64,000 nucleotides of DNA from Eudromia elegans (GCA_003342815.1 PTEX01000012.1:4235880-4299879); one strand, 5' to 3'. Shown: positions 34,061-47,299, numbered from the stretch's first letter. The notes: generated by a model not told the origin, from the sequence alone. Made by a program: numbers and translations.

Positions 34061-36249
34061 CTAGAAGGGGAAAAAAGAAATAAAACACTAAGAATAGCAG
34101 CATTAAATTTCCAAACTTTACAGCCAGGTGCCATCAATGGTAAAAAGGAAGCAAACTACATAAACTTGTGAGAAATGACAGAACATACATTGTAATATAA
34201 ACAGCAGATTTCCCGTATAATGTTTTGAAATTCTCACACTAAAAATGTACATAGAAATACAGAAGAATTTGATTCTGACTTAGATCAACTTATGCAAGCT
34301 GAAATACTAGCAAAATAGTGGATTGCATTTTTTAGCACAGGACTATAACTATATTACAGAATAAAGACAGTAGTTTCTAATTTAAAAATAATGGATATAA
34401 AAAAAAAACAAAAAAAAGCACAGTAAGAAGACTCCTACAACTTTTTTGGTAACTGCTTATTCACTTCTACAGAAAACTGCAACTACGGGATACTTACAGC
34501 TAACTAGGTTCCTTTTAATACTAAATACAACTTAAATTTTCTGTAGATGCATGAATGCACCAGCCGTACAAAAAACAACCCATGTAGTTCCTTTAAATAG
34601 AGAATTTCACAACGAATTTGATAACATTGTGCCAAGCTATTTAACACTGCTAATTTCCACGCCCTCACTGACCAGCATTTAAATGCCCTTGGAAGTATCA
34701 TCCCACAGACTTCTGAAATACTATAAGCATAAAATCTAAATGTCAAGACTATTTCAAATCTTACCTACCATGAGGCACCTACTATGCACAATGACATTTT
34801 CAGTTAGCAAAGTTTAGCTAGAGGACTCAGTCTTCAGAGTAAGAGATATTTCTGGTAACTTGAATTTAGAGACAGCATTACTCACGAGACAATGCTCTAT
34901 CACTACTACCACAGTGCTTTCTCCTGAACCACAGAGGCTATTTACCAAGCTACCCACTGCTCCAAGTACAACCACCACTGCGCTAGAGCCCTCAACTTAG
35001 CTGCTCTCAGGCACACTGAACACACTCAACTTCACTGCTAAAGGTTCAACTCAATATGTCCTAATGAGAATTTTAGTCACTAAAATGTTTTCCCCAAAAC
35101 GTAAAAAAGTGAAGAAAAAAAGGTGCTTAATTTGCTAAAAATGTGTTAGCACGAGAACCTAAATCCAGCAAGATCAGGATACTATCCCATGGCTAGAGAG
35201 AGATGTCAGATTCTAATCAGGTAGATACTTTCAAAATATATTTGCCTAGGATCATAAACACTTCCCAATAATTACATGGGAAGGAAGTATTGACCATCTT
35301 CATTTAAGGCAACAGATTTCAACTGCTAATGAAATTAATGAACGGCCAAAAAGATTCAACGAGTCTCCTTCATTGTCCATTCACATTAGACTGACAACAT
35401 GAACCAAACACCTACAGAAACCAAGACACTTTGATTGCACATTCATGTTGATGCCTCCACACTTCTACAGCCACGTCACAACCAACATTACTTTTCATCT
35501 GCAAGAGACTCTTATGTGCACAAAATACAAAAATTTTTTTTCCACTACACTCATTTACTCTTAACTTGCACTCTTCGGAAGACCTTTTCTAGAATACTGG
35601 TCACTTCACAGCTTAAAGGTACACGAGAAGCATCGCTCACCCACCTTTCATGTATTTCTGTGCATATACGCCAGGTAGCCATACTCACTAAGTATTTTTT
35701 TCCTAATAGAGAATATGTTTTCTCTTATTTCTCCCTTCCCAAATACAGCTTTTTCCCCAGCTCACAAAACAAGAGGCAGACTCTTTGAGCAATGGTGCAG
35801 CAGTGACAACGTGACTCAAGCGGTCTCAATGGAGCTAGTGGGCTCAACAAAACAGCAGCTGACATCTCAAGATACAAGTTTCCTGACACAAACTGGCTTA
35901 CAGTTCAAAGAAACATTTCCCCTAAATAAGAATGAGATTTGCTATAACCAAGTCAGGCTGCAGATTATTTAACAGCACCAATAACGATCCCACATAAAGA
36001 CGTTCAACAGATGCTTAAGGTAGAGAACATTGTTGAGGATTCTCCCAGAAACTCCTGGCTTTCAACAACTCTCACAGAACATTTATGAGCTCAGGAAATA
36101 CAGGTATCTAATGTCCCACCACCCCAATAAATTTCATGAGCTAGTCTCATCTTTCCAAAGCTTAACCACTCCTTTTTAAGAGAAACTTTGCTTTGAACCC
36201 ACTATGTAGTAATTTTGATTTCTTCTTCATCATCCACTATACTGGGAGA

Positions 36250-37010
36250 GAGTAAAGACACTCCTCCTCAGAGGGTGACCTCCTCCCTCTCCAGGTAAAA
36301 TAGTCTCAGCTTTCTCAGTCTCTCTTTGCACAACATCCACACAATTCCTTTGATCACCCTTGCTGCGGTTCCCTGTACAGTTCAATTTTACTTATTCTTT
36401 GACATAATGGAGACAGGAGTGAGATCAGGAGAACACAAAAACTCAGGCAAGTAATGAATTCATGCAATAGTTTAAGTGCATGCAATAAGGACACTGCTCT
36501 GCTTCCTTTCCAAGTAATTCTAACTTTTTTTAATGACCACTGCTCAACAGCAAGCTGATGTTATCACTTAGGCACCAAACCACTAAAATCCTGTTTGAGT
36601 TCTGGCGTTCAGCTCAGAGACCATAGCTAAGAAAGTACTTTCTCCCTTGGGGAGATTAAAAAAAAAAAAATCAGCTTAACTAGCAGCACGTTTAAGTCCA
36701 CAGTTGACCCTTGTCTTTATTATCTGGAATAAAGCATCATCATCATCATGAACTTCCATCCCCTCACTGTTCGTTCCCTTTTCCAAGGTCATTTTTGATC
36801 ATGTTAAAGTCATGCACCTGAGTACAGCATTCTGGAAGCCCACTCAGTAGCGCCCCACATCAGAAGGGCTACTTATTAAATCACCTATGCAAGGCCTGTA
36901 TCTTGTTTCTTAGCTGTCTGGTTTACTGAAAGCCTTTGGATAAGGTTCCTCAAAGGTTTTACAAAATCAAACAGGCTATAATAAACAACTGCCAACTTCA
37001 AATCCCTCCC
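36250..37010 (-). mobile_element. Degenerate antisense CR1-like remnant
   Basis: Segments such as CTCCAGGTAAAATAGTCTCA followed by GCTTTCTCAGTCTCTC and CCTTGCTGCGGTTCCCTGTA resemble the reverse complement of the CR1 RT-to-3' region (pattern: lead, CTCAGCCTCTC, then 'accttcaccagctttgttgccc'). Similarity is patchy and the limits are approximate. The right part (36.7-37.0 kb) is weaker still. Confidence 0.4.
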
Positions 37011-40000
37011 TTCAATGTGTTCACATGAGCCTCATCCTGTTTTTCCCCTCTCTAGTCTCTTTGCCTCAGTCTTTCATGCATTATTCTCCAATTCTGTCCA
37101 ACTTTACACAACTCACAATTGTAAGAGCTTCTTCCTAGGCTTGGAGGATACTGCTTTCTGCCATATAGCAGCTCCAGACAAGAGTTCCTGTGTGGTGAGG
37201 TTGACAGGCCTCACACCAGCAAGGCTTGGCTCTGGCAGACACAACCCATCAGCATAGATATATAGCTGCACCACATGTACCTCACTGTCATCAAGTTAGA
37301 GTACCTTAAGTTTTGCTATAAATGTGGTTCCACTGGTAAAAAAAAAATGTACAGGGAGACAGGTATGGAGAAAACATCTTCCTCAAGAGGTAGGGACCCT
37401 CGCTGCCTTTACACAAGGCCTACGACAAGGCCCTGGTCTTGTGCATGAGCTTTACATACAATACGTATCACAATCAGCAATATTAAAATACAAACTTTAA
37501 ACAAACATCATGATCACCTCTCCAAGCTTTGGGACACAGTATTCCTTCCAGCTACCATTGCCTTGCTCCCCACGAAGTGGAACAACTCAGTCCTACTTCC
37601 TTTCTCCTTCCATGGGAGCCTCGAGGACTGTGAATGGCACCTCATCAAGAGGTGACATTTGCTTCTGTCTCTGCTTGAAGCAATTCCTGGGAGATTTCGC
37701 TCCCCAGTGGCCCATGCAGGATTAAAGCAAACCTTTTACTCCTAGGTTCTAAATAGCACCTCAGTGCAAACTGAATCCTGGCTTAGTGTCTGGAGCACCA
37801 GGCACAGCAGTGCCAATAAGGGGCATCCTTTCACCACTCAAAAGCCATGAGTGAAATTAGCATTTTAAGAATTTCTAAGCCATTGCCCTGATATTTAAAC
37901 AGCTAGGGCCACAGTTCACTGAGTTATGGGCAGTGTCCAGCACTGTCCAGAGACTTCAGTTACCCTGAAAGATATTTTGCTACTTACTTTAGAAATACAG
38001 AGGAAAAGATATGCACATCTTATCTCTGTAGGACCTTAAAGACAGCACATCAGAAGTTTGTTCATGCTACAAAAGGGAAGCAAAATAGTACCAAAGAAAA
38101 CTAGAGTCAGGCCTTCTCAAAGCTAATGTCTGTGCCTTCTTCCACAAAAGGAGCTTCAGCTTGATCAGGGGGGTAACCACCATCCCAAGGCACTGCATAT
38201 GTTCTTCCAAAACAGAAATGTAAGGGCACCTGCTGATCACAAGCTCAGCCAGATTGAGTGCAACCTGCAGAAGTACAATGGTTTATAGAACTTCTTTGAA
38301 AACTTAAATCTTACTAAACGAGGAGCAAACTTGGCTATTTGCCATGCTGTTTCAATGATATTTCACCTCTCTAATCTCCGCTTTACCTTTTCCTAAATTT
38401 TCTCTTTATATGCAGAAAAGGACATCATCGCATGCTTATCCTTGAATTATCCAGGAGTAAACTTTTCATTTTCAGGAAATATTACCGAATTACTCTTTTT
38501 TCACCAAATAATTTCACACAAGTCTTCAGTCTTAAATATTTCATCCTTCTCACAGTCAAATGACTTGATTTCCCTCTTCTGCAGCCTGCCTTTATCCATG
38601 GCCAAACTCATATAAGCTTACACAAGAGCTACAGTGAGGCAGAGGTGCCTTTTTTCCCCTCCGGAAGGTCAGTTTTCGCTATCCTCAAGGGAGCACATCA
38701 GTGTTGGGTTACCCTGACATCTCCCAGGCCTGGGAGGAGGTCATGGTGAGGTGAATTCAGAGTCAGCTGATGGCGAAAGACATTTCTGAGACACTGTTTG
38801 TCCAGCAAAACAGCAGCTTTTTACACAAACACAGAGACAAGCCCTAATTTTGGCAGCTGGCCAACTTTGCTCAGTTGTTGAGTGTCTCTGTGGGCTCTGC
38901 ACCATGCATGGTCGCCCTTTGACTCTGTCTGGAAGGATCACTTCCCCTCTCCAGAGGATCTGCTCACTCAATGAGTTCACAGTGGCATGCACAAGTAGTC
39001 TCTTAAGGAGCTCATGAGATACAAGAGTGCTCTGGGGGCCACTACTGGAGCCAAGCTACAGGCAGCCATTGCACACTCAGGTCTTAAAAAGATGATCCTC
39101 CACGGCTGTCCAAATGAATTCCCTCAGCAGGCAGCAAGCCCAAGCGCAGCACACAGGCCAACCTGTTGGCAGAGCAGCACCACAGCCACATAGGCCTGGC
39201 CTAGCAGAAAGCAGCATGTTTAGCTGAAAAGAGCTCTAGCAAATGGGCCATGCATGGGGACAAGAGACAGTAACAAGGTTAGAAGTGGTGAAGAGTAATC
39301 GAGCCTGGAAATAGCTAGGTACAAAAAATAAATAAAAAATTGTAGGCTATTCACAAGGCACACAGAACCCAGAAGTGCCAGACACATTACTTCCCGCCAG
39401 GTCAGTTCAACGCTTGCAGGCTCAGAAGCCCAGAGTCAATCCACACACTGCAGGCTCAAAATCAACGCTCTGGCCTAACACATCAAGGGAGTCAACTTAG
39501 AGCTTTTAAAAATATTTCATGCTGCCAGTATAGTAAAAAGCTACAAATCTCTTCAGTGGCTTAAGCAATTAGTTTAAGCATCTACAGTTAAAAGGGTTCC
39601 TCCCCAAGAGCTCAGCTTAGTGTTTTTCACCCACATGAATGCCCAAACCAGGTGAACAGTTTACCTGCACTGTGTACTTTTGCAATGCATTCAGGTATAA
39701 AGATCTAGCAAGACAATCCAATCATTTCACAACTTACAGTGAAAGTCATATCATTAAGTGCTGGACAGGAAAACATCCTTACACAGAAAAGGGTCCCACA
39801 ATTCAGTAATGCAGTAAGCATTTTAGCCACTCTTGAAACAGAATCAGCTCAGTAAATGCACGGGACAAACAAAAGCCATTTCCAAAGAAAATCAAGCAAG
39901 AGAGCTGCTTTTTTACCTTTGCATACAAATTTACATAACAGCAGTTATCAATAGCATGGGAAGTGGGACACAGATCCAAAAGAGCTACTGTGCATCAATA

Positions 40001-42906
40001 ACATGAACTTCAAACACATAACAATCAGATTAAATTATTTGTATTATAAAAACATGTGTATTTTTTAGAAAAGATGAAGGTGAAAACATTTTAGATATTT
40101 GACTAGCCTACTACAACATAACTGCATCATCTATTTGGTAAATTATATTATCAGCTATTTAGGTTTTTCAGAGAACTTCCTTTGATTAGTGCAACAGAAG
40201 AATTCTGTTAAAGACTTCCTACTGGTAATACAGGAGAGACAAAAATTGACAAAGTTAAGTTCTCAAACCTAGAGTATATAACCCAAACACAAGAGCAACA
40301 GAAGAACAGAACACACAAGAAAGTACTGGTCTAACATAAAGGCCTGACTCATACTACCCAGGCCTAAGGATAAATAAAATAACCTTAATGAGCTAGAAAT
40401 GCAAGGAAGGAATCTAGATCTAGCCCTCCCAACACAGAAACCAGGAAAAGGTGCCACTGGACCCTTACAGGATGCTCAAACAAAACTACTGTTTTTAGAA
40501 TTTACTGTATAAGTACTAGTTTATCACTCTGTCCAAAAGACAGTCACAGATCACTACAGAGCAGAAATACTAACTGGCACTTGATAGGTGGGAATTTTTA
40601 GCAGACACCCAAGTAAGGTTTTTCTGAATCAGGCAGAGAGCATAAGCGACTAGTCATGTTTCACTAAACAGACTCAGAAGACTGAAATCTGTTTCCACTT
40701 AAAAGCCGACAGTTTCTGTGACCATCACAGACCATTAAAGCTCATGGCTGGCAAAGGGCACATGGTAAAAGCAACCACGGCTGCTGCCACCTCTGTGCAA
40801 AGCGCCATGGGCCAAGCAGCAACCCCAGCTGCACAACAGCTCAATCTAATCACAGATGGGGATGGGGAGCCCTTGCAGCACCAGAGGAAAGGATGGAGAG
40901 AAGGCCTCTAGGTCAGAAGGAAAGGAAGTTTGATGTTCACCTTACAGCTTTCCAGTGAGCTAAGTCCAATGCAAATGGCAGGTGCTGCTGTAAAAGCTGA
41001 TCCTGGCTCTTCCTCCGCTCTGTGTAAACCCTTCTTTGTATTAGCCAAGTGCCTGAATATCTGCGAGGTTGAAAAGTTCTTTATACAGTTATGACTAAGA
41101 GCAGGGTTAAGAAGAGGAAGACACTGCACACAAGTACCTTCCAGAAGCAGACAGGGCTAAACGTGCTTGAAGCTATTGGGAAAACGTGTGGCACAGCATC
41201 TAACACTGCCATATGATAACAGCAAAATCTGGGATTTGGTAGGTTTTCCCCTTTGAAAGCACAGCACTAACGCGAGAGACAAAACACTAAATCAGATGAT
41301 GCTTAAGCAAGTAATACAATTAACTGAAAACATCTTTTTCTCTCTCTCCCCACCTCCCTTCTAGGTTGCCATTTTCACTTGTTCCTATCAACTCCTGGGG
41401 AAAAGGAACCAACTACAGTCACTTGTCAACATACCTACATCACTGAGACCTCCAAGCACAGCAGAAACGCTGTGGCAGGAGCACAGCGGCTCATTCCAGC
41501 TCCAAGGCTCTCTGCAAGTTGCACGAAGTCTCCAATTATGTGATGGGAAAACTCAAATTCTTCAAGACAAAGCAGCCTACTCACACATCGCTAATTTAAT
41601 TAGTTCCTACTAACTACAGGGTTTGCTTTCATTCACATGGAAACCACTTTTTAGAGCTTTCTCTTTTACCTAATTTTTGCATCAGGAAATGAAAACTCTG
41701 TCAAATGTTCAACTCTATTATTGTAGCATTTTGTATTTATTTTAGGTAGTGCCTGTTTATTTTTGAAGGGGCAGGGAAGAGGGGGGAAGGAGTCTCCACA
41801 AGAAGGAAACTGACTACAAAACTACAATTTAAAATTAGGGCTGAATTATTTCTGCATGTTTTTCTCTGCTACCTATCTGGGCTCCCTGATCATGTTCTAA
41901 AAATAGGGTAATTAACACACAATGCAGCCTTTGTTTGGCTGCCAACCGTCACTTGCAGAAAACCTACCAATTTCTATTTAGGCAAATCTTTCGTTATTAG
42001 AAAACTAATGCAGAAGTTTAAATCGAAATGAAAGATATTAAAGATTTTTTTAAATAAACTAAACAGCATAGCTCATCATAGCTACTCCTTTCCATCACTT
42101 AGAACATGAAAACTTGATCAACATTAATAGCTGGAATTAGAGCTCCTATAAACTTCCAGAGTACTTTTCTAAGCAGTTCATTGTGGTAAAAGTATTTATT
42201 TTGTTGACAAACGTCACAGTAATACTCAGTGTTTTAACAAAACAATGTGAGGTGACAAATTGTCTTAAAGCAGTTTAACAAGATGAACTTGTACCTACAG
42301 GAGAGGAGAGCACCAGGGGACTGAAATTGCCAGTTACAGTCCATCAAACACAACAGTGAAGGCAGTTCCTTGCCACTACTTGCAAGGAAGACACTGCAGC
42401 ATTAATGCTTTTAACTAGTTTAATTTGGCATTTTAGCAACCTTACTCAAAAAAACACCAAAAAATACTGAAAATGTTCAAAGGGTGTTTTCGGTGAAAAA
42501 TTTGACTAATACAGACTAGTAAATCCATTCACTTCCTCAGAAGCTCCCAAAATTTGTAGAAAATATTTACCAGCCTTTTCTACTAGCTCCAATTGAGTAT
42601 CATTTCCATAAAAAAAAGGCCATTACTGAACTGCACACCTTATTTTAAGGTCTCCAATTTTCAAATAATAATTTCACTAAAGAAAGAAGACAGTGTTAAT
42701 CCCACCAATACATTGGGTGGCTGCTATGTGAGATGTTACAGTGGATGATAAGGCCCAGATGATGTTTCTAAACATGGCTGTGGCACCAGTAAGTCCCTTT
42801 CAAATGAAAGTAGGTGCAGCATTTAAGACGTTTTTGCAAGTGTATAATACATCCATGGAAAGTTGACAACATTAGTTAAAAAATAACCCTCACAGTTTTA
42901 GGTGGT

Positions 42907-42907
<1 letters not shown>

Positions 42908-42939
<32 letters not shown>
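42908..42939. repeat. Poly(T) tract, 32 bases
   Basis: An uninterrupted run of T on the plus strand (poly-A in the NAP1L1 sense). It could be the tail of an old retrocopy, but the flanking sequence shows no recognisable source gene or target-site duplication. It could equally be homopolymer expansion. Confidence 0.95.
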
Positions 42940-42940
<1 letters not shown>

Positions 42941-44390
42941 TAAATTCTATTTAACTAGTAGTAGAAAGTGCCACAATACTGAAAAAGCTGACAGAAGAAT
43001 CAAGAGGCCATGTCAAGAAGATGCTACCAGGTCAACCGAGGTGACTATGTTTTTGGTGGGGCAACCTCATACATACAGCACCCAGAGCAAGGCACTCTGA
43101 CCAACTCATAATTAACCATTCAAAATCCAAATTCATTGCTTCCCAAACTGGAGCATCACAGAATTAAGAACTGCTCAGTAGGACAATCCAAGCTCAGTGG
43201 AAAAAAGTAGCCCTGAAACCTGAAGCAACACATGAGAAGCTACTCAGTCAATTTTAGAGTTCAAAAGGCTTAAAAGTCACTGTACAAAGACACAGGTGTA
43301 ATTGCCTCTTCAACACACCCATGTAGTCATTACACACTGAAATACGTGTGTAATGACAGAAACAACAAAAAGATATATTCACTATACATTTCAGTGACAT
43401 ATCCCTAAAACACTACATTCACTAAGTGCATTTTTTGTGTTGCTCCTTACTATTAACCTCTCATATGCCATTAACCAACATCTATACAAAGTATTGGACA
43501 GAAGCACTCTCACTGCAGGTTGTCAGGAAAAGGCAGTAACCACTTGCAAGTCTAGCTTGGGTCTTGGAAGCCTGAGGTTTTGTTCCAAACCCTGGTCTCC
43601 TGTACCTCTTTAGTCAAAGCCTCTTAACCAGAATTTCTCATCCTTAGAAAGGTACACTACACACTACATATGAAGTATCTGTATTTTTAAGGAGATAAAC
43701 AAAGATCTGAACACCTCACAATTACAAAAATATGAATTGCTAAATGTTGCTGTATCTTAAAACCATCACTCATAATTTGATTATAAAGAGGAATTGAGTA
43801 AACTGGTAATATTTTGCTTTATTCTGTATGAAGAGCATGCAAAACAGCTGATGTGCCTCCTCATGATCACAAGTTAAGCTTTAAACTAAGATACTAACAT
43901 TGTAAATTATTTCTCTCAAGGTCGCACAGCCTCAGCACACATCAAGGCCCACAATGTACCCTGTATTTCCTGCTACTAAATCCTAAACTGCTTCCATTTC
44001 TGCCTCTACACAAGATCTTCAGTCTAACCTTTGACAGTAATTAAGATGCAGGTGCTGCACTGTGAATATGTAAATGCACTAAAAAAGCTGAAGCTTGAGA
44101 CACTATAAAATCCTTTGAATTTGAGAGCAAATAGTAAGTTAACAGAAGTAAATAAACTTCAGTTTGCACACAGCTAAAAAAGTTAAGTCTATCTGCAGCA
44201 TTTGCAGTCTTACTGCAAACTTCAGCTCATAGATATTGCTAAACATATGGGCCATATTTGTAATTCAGATTTTTCCCTGTATTATTTTATTGTGTGCAAG
44301 AAACTTAGAAGCCTCATGCATTGCTTTTAAACACCTTATTTTTTTCAGAAGATCATCAAATGAACCCCTAAACAAAATCTGTAACACCTT

Positions 44391-44560
44391 TCACAGAATC
44401 ACAGAATGGCTGAGATTGGAAGGGACCTCTAGAGATCATCTAGTCCAACCCCTCTGCTCCAGCAGGGACCCCTAGAGCACAGGGTGGCAGCCAGGCGGGT
44501 TTGGAAGATCTCCAAAGGAGACCCCACAACCTCTCTGGACAGCCTGTTCAAGGGCTCTTT
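44391..44560 (-). mobile_element. CR1 LINE 3'-end fragment
   Basis: About 170 bp in reverse orientation. It starts with the complement of the ATTCTGTG-type 3' repeat, then GGAAGGGACCTCTAGAGATC, CATCTAGTCCAACCCC and CTCCACAACCTC-like sequence. This is the classical 3' UTR of CR1, severely 5'-truncated as most copies are. It is in the same orientation as NAP1L1, within intron 1. Confidence 0.93.
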
Positions 44561-45814
44561 AAGAGATGTCTGGTTTTATAGCCAAATATATCAAGACACT
44601 AGACCTCCTCTCTGGATTAACAAAGTTAGGCGATGAGGAACCACACTAACCTCGTACTTGAGCACAGCATGGATCAGCTAAATTCAATTAGCTTTAATTT
44701 TAACTACTTTTGAGCCCAAAGTAAATTACAAGTGAGAAATGACCTATAAATGTTAAACCCATCATCACAACCACTTCTCAGAGGAAATGCTACCTGTGTG
44801 ACACAGCCCTGCTCCATTATTTACTAACTCGCTTCCTAAAGGAGTTGGTGGCTTCATCCAAATCAGAAATTAATCCCAAGCATCCCCAGCTCTGAGATCC
44901 AGCCGCCATCACTAAGCTGTCACATTTTGTCTGCCAAGAAGCTTCTTCATGCAAGTGCCTAAAGCACCAAATGCCAGTGCAGTGTCAATTCACACACACA
45001 AAATATGTTTGAAACACTGTATAAATGCAAAAGCAGAAAAATCTCAACAGCCACTTAAGCAACACCTGCATGCTTTTTTTTTTTCTCTCCTGAAGTCTTC
45101 TCAATTCTTGAAGCTTCCAAAGGAATAAAGGAATAAGCTCTTTGACAGTTTGAGGTACAGTAGTTTGCAGCTCTGACACAGGCACACTGAAGTGAACTGG
45201 GCTATAAGCACAGGAACACAAACACACAGCTGCTGTAGACACATCCATTGCACCCACTGGCACACTGATGCAAACTGGTTTTCACCAACAGATTAAGTCA
45301 AGAATTCAACGTGGAAGATTCTCCTCTTCCCTGTTGCCCTTGAGATTTTTACCTACTCAACTCAAATCCCGAAGGTGTTTTATTGCTCTTGTAGGATGTG
45401 ATCTCTGTCATAACAAAGTTCTAATTACTGCAACTTTCTGAGAGCTAAGTTAATCAACAGTCTTATGCCATTGTGACTGGCAGCTAAGCCAAGTTTGCTG
45501 AAGAAGAAATGAAGCTCTGTGGTTATATTCCGGAACATGAGTGCCAGCCTGGAAGAGTCAGGTCTTGCTCAGTGTTGTGAGGACCCCATAACAAACCCTG
45601 CACATCACCCACGTGCACAACACCTTGTTTTCAGTTTTGCTCTGGTACAATGTTTATCCTTATGTTATGCATAAGGCCAACAAATAACCAAACCACCTAT
45701 TTCCAGGGTGCTCAGTGAGCAGCTCATCCTACCCATTCCCTGGCCTGGCCACAAAAAAGAGGGTAACAAAATCCACTCACACAGGCCTAAGTGGGCTGCA
45801 CAACCAGAAGTAAA

Positions 45815-45853
45815 GCTACTAACTAACCAGCTACTAACTAACCAGCTACTAAC
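45815..45853. repeat. 15-bp minisatellite GCTACTAACTAACCA, 2.6 copies
   Basis: Perfect head-to-tail copies begin at 45,815, 45,830 and 45,845. Each unit contains TACTAAC. Confidence 0.95.
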
Positions 45854-46841
45854 AAAGTCCAGCATTTCACACCATCTGGAGTTTCCTGGCTCTTCTCACT
45901 CAGGTTCTCCTTCAAGATGGAGAGGAGAATGAGGCACCTCCATTAGCAGGAGAGGCTCAAACTCCATTTTGGGGGAGAGGAGGGGCTTTCTGCGATACTT
46001 TGCAAGCCTCGGGCCCACTTCTGCTGCTGCTCTTTCTTCCCCTCGAGGGAGGAAGACGTGAAACCCCAGCATCTTTCCACAGCGTTTCCAGGCTCCAAAG
46101 GGGGCACAGGGCACCCATCCGACAGTGAGCTTGGAAAGAAATGGGGAAAGATGCTGCAAAAATAGTGACTTGATCACAATGACTTTTGGAGAATTTACAA
46201 TGCTGTTTTGGCAGAGACGGAGAGGGGATTTGCAGTAAACGTGGAAAACCTCCCAAGCAGGGGCAGCAGAGGTGGTTTTCGACACGCCGGGGGACGGATG
46301 CCTTGCGGGGCACACGCGAGAGGCAGATGCAGAGCCCGCCGCCCGGCCTTGCTGCGGGATGGAGCCGCTTGCCCATCCCCTGCGGCGGCCGCTGTGCCGG
46401 CAAAGAGGCAAAGGCCGCGGCCCGGCTGGGCTCCGGGAAGAGACAACAAAATGAAGGAAAAAATAAAAAAGGAGAGAGGAAAAAAAGGCAAAAAAGGGGT
46501 CTCCCAGGGCGGGCAGCGCCACACGTGCCCCCCCAACGCCCGCCGGGGCGGCTCGGGCCCCGCGCCGCTCCAGGCCGCGCCGCGTCCCCGCGGCCGCCGC
46601 CATGTGCGCGGCCGCCTCCCGCCCGCCCTGCCCGCGCCGCGGACACGCGCGCCCGGCCGCGCCCCGCACGTGCTGCCCGCGGCGCCCCCCCGGCGGCGGC
46701 TCCCGCGAGCAGGGCGAGGAGGAGGAAGAACGCGGGGAAGGCGCCATCCGCCAGCCCGCGGGCCGCGCCGCCCCAGCGCGGCCGCCCGCCACCCTCCGCG
46801 CGGCCCTGCCGTCCCTCGGAACCCCGCGGCGCGGCCGCTAC

Positions 46842-46937
46842 CTGCACGGGGCCCGCGCTCGCCGTGACTCAGGAGCGGGAGCAGCAGCAGCCGGAGGAGG
46901 AAGAGGAGGCGGCGCCGCGCGGCTGGCGCTGAAAGAG
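46842..46937 (-). other. NAP1L1: NAP1L1 exon 1 (untranslated)
   Basis: The donor CGTGCAG|GTAGCG sets the 3' limit. The 5' limit is the predicted start at the C of CTCTTTC, about 30 bp downstream of the TATA-like box. Joined to exon 2 it gives a 5' UTR of about 114 nt. Exon identity is inferred from splice donor, promoter elements and distance, not from RNA. Confidence 0.7.
46931..46937 (-). promoter_or_regulatory. NAP1L1: TOP-type initiator (CTCTTTC) of NAP1L1
   Basis: A pyrimidine tract beginning with C at the position expected for +1. Mammalian NAP1L1 mRNA is among the known 5' terminal oligopyrimidine mRNAs, which are translated under mTORC1/LARP1 control. The spacing to the TATA-like box fits. 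Confidence 0.55.
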
Positions 46938-46960
46938 ACCCGCGCTCCCGCCGCCCGCGC

Positions 46961-46970
46961 TCATATACAA
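46961..46970 (-). promoter_or_regulatory. NAP1L1: TATA-like box TTGTATATGA
   Basis: The only AT-rich 10-mer in the island core, about 30 bp upstream of the TOP tract on the minus strand. Confidence 0.6.
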
Positions 46971-46972
46971 GG

Positions 46973-46980
46973 AACGTCAC
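46973..46980 (-). promoter_or_regulatory. NAP1L1: CRE-like element GTGACGTT
   Basis: A TGACGTT half-type CREB/ATF site lies immediately upstream of the TATA-like box on the transcript strand. Confidence 0.5.
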
Positions 46981-47029
46981 CGCGCCGCCCCCCGCGCGCT
47001 CCCGCCCTCCTGCCCGCCCGCGCGCCGGC

Positions 47030-47042
47030 GTCGCCTGGCAAC
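47030..47042. promoter_or_regulatory. NAP1L1: RFX X-box GTCGCC-T-GGCAAC
   Basis: A perfect match to GTNRCC-N-RGYAAC with a 1-nt spacer, about 95-105 bp upstream of the predicted NAP1L1 start. RFX factors bind this site in many promoters, including ciliary genes. Confidence 0.55.
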
Positions 47043-47299
47043 GCGCGCGCGCCCGGCGGCCGTTGGGCGGGTGGTTGGGCGGCCGTTGGCGGCGGCTGTT
47101 GGGGCCGCGTCGTCCGCGCGGTCCCGGCGGCAGCGCGGCCGGGAGGAGGCTCAAAACTGGTAGTATTTTTTTCCCCTCTCTGGGCAGCCGCGCTCCAGGC
47201 CGGTGATTTTGCCCTGCCCTGCTTGCCAGAGGCCCAGGGGAGCCTGCCGGCAGCGCTCAGGGCCTCCCGAGCGATAGTATCTCCCAGCGCGCTCCGAGG

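Larger units (their letters stand above)
34061..46841 (-). other. NAP1L1: NAP1L1 intron 1 (about 12.8 kb)
   Basis: The first intron separates the untranslated first exon from the start-codon exon. It contains a CR1 3' fragment, a 32-base poly(T) tract, a weak older CR1-like region and a 15-bp minisatellite (listed separately). The rest is AT-rich sequence with no recognisable exon. Confidence 0.8.
46290..47290. promoter_or_regulatory. NAP1L1: CpG island and promoter of NAP1L1
   Basis: About 1 kb of very GC-rich, CpG-dense DNA is centred on exon 1, with NRF1-like GCGCGC runs and GC boxes. All long open frames inside it, on both strands, overlap each other and are compositional artefacts. Confidence 0.85.
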
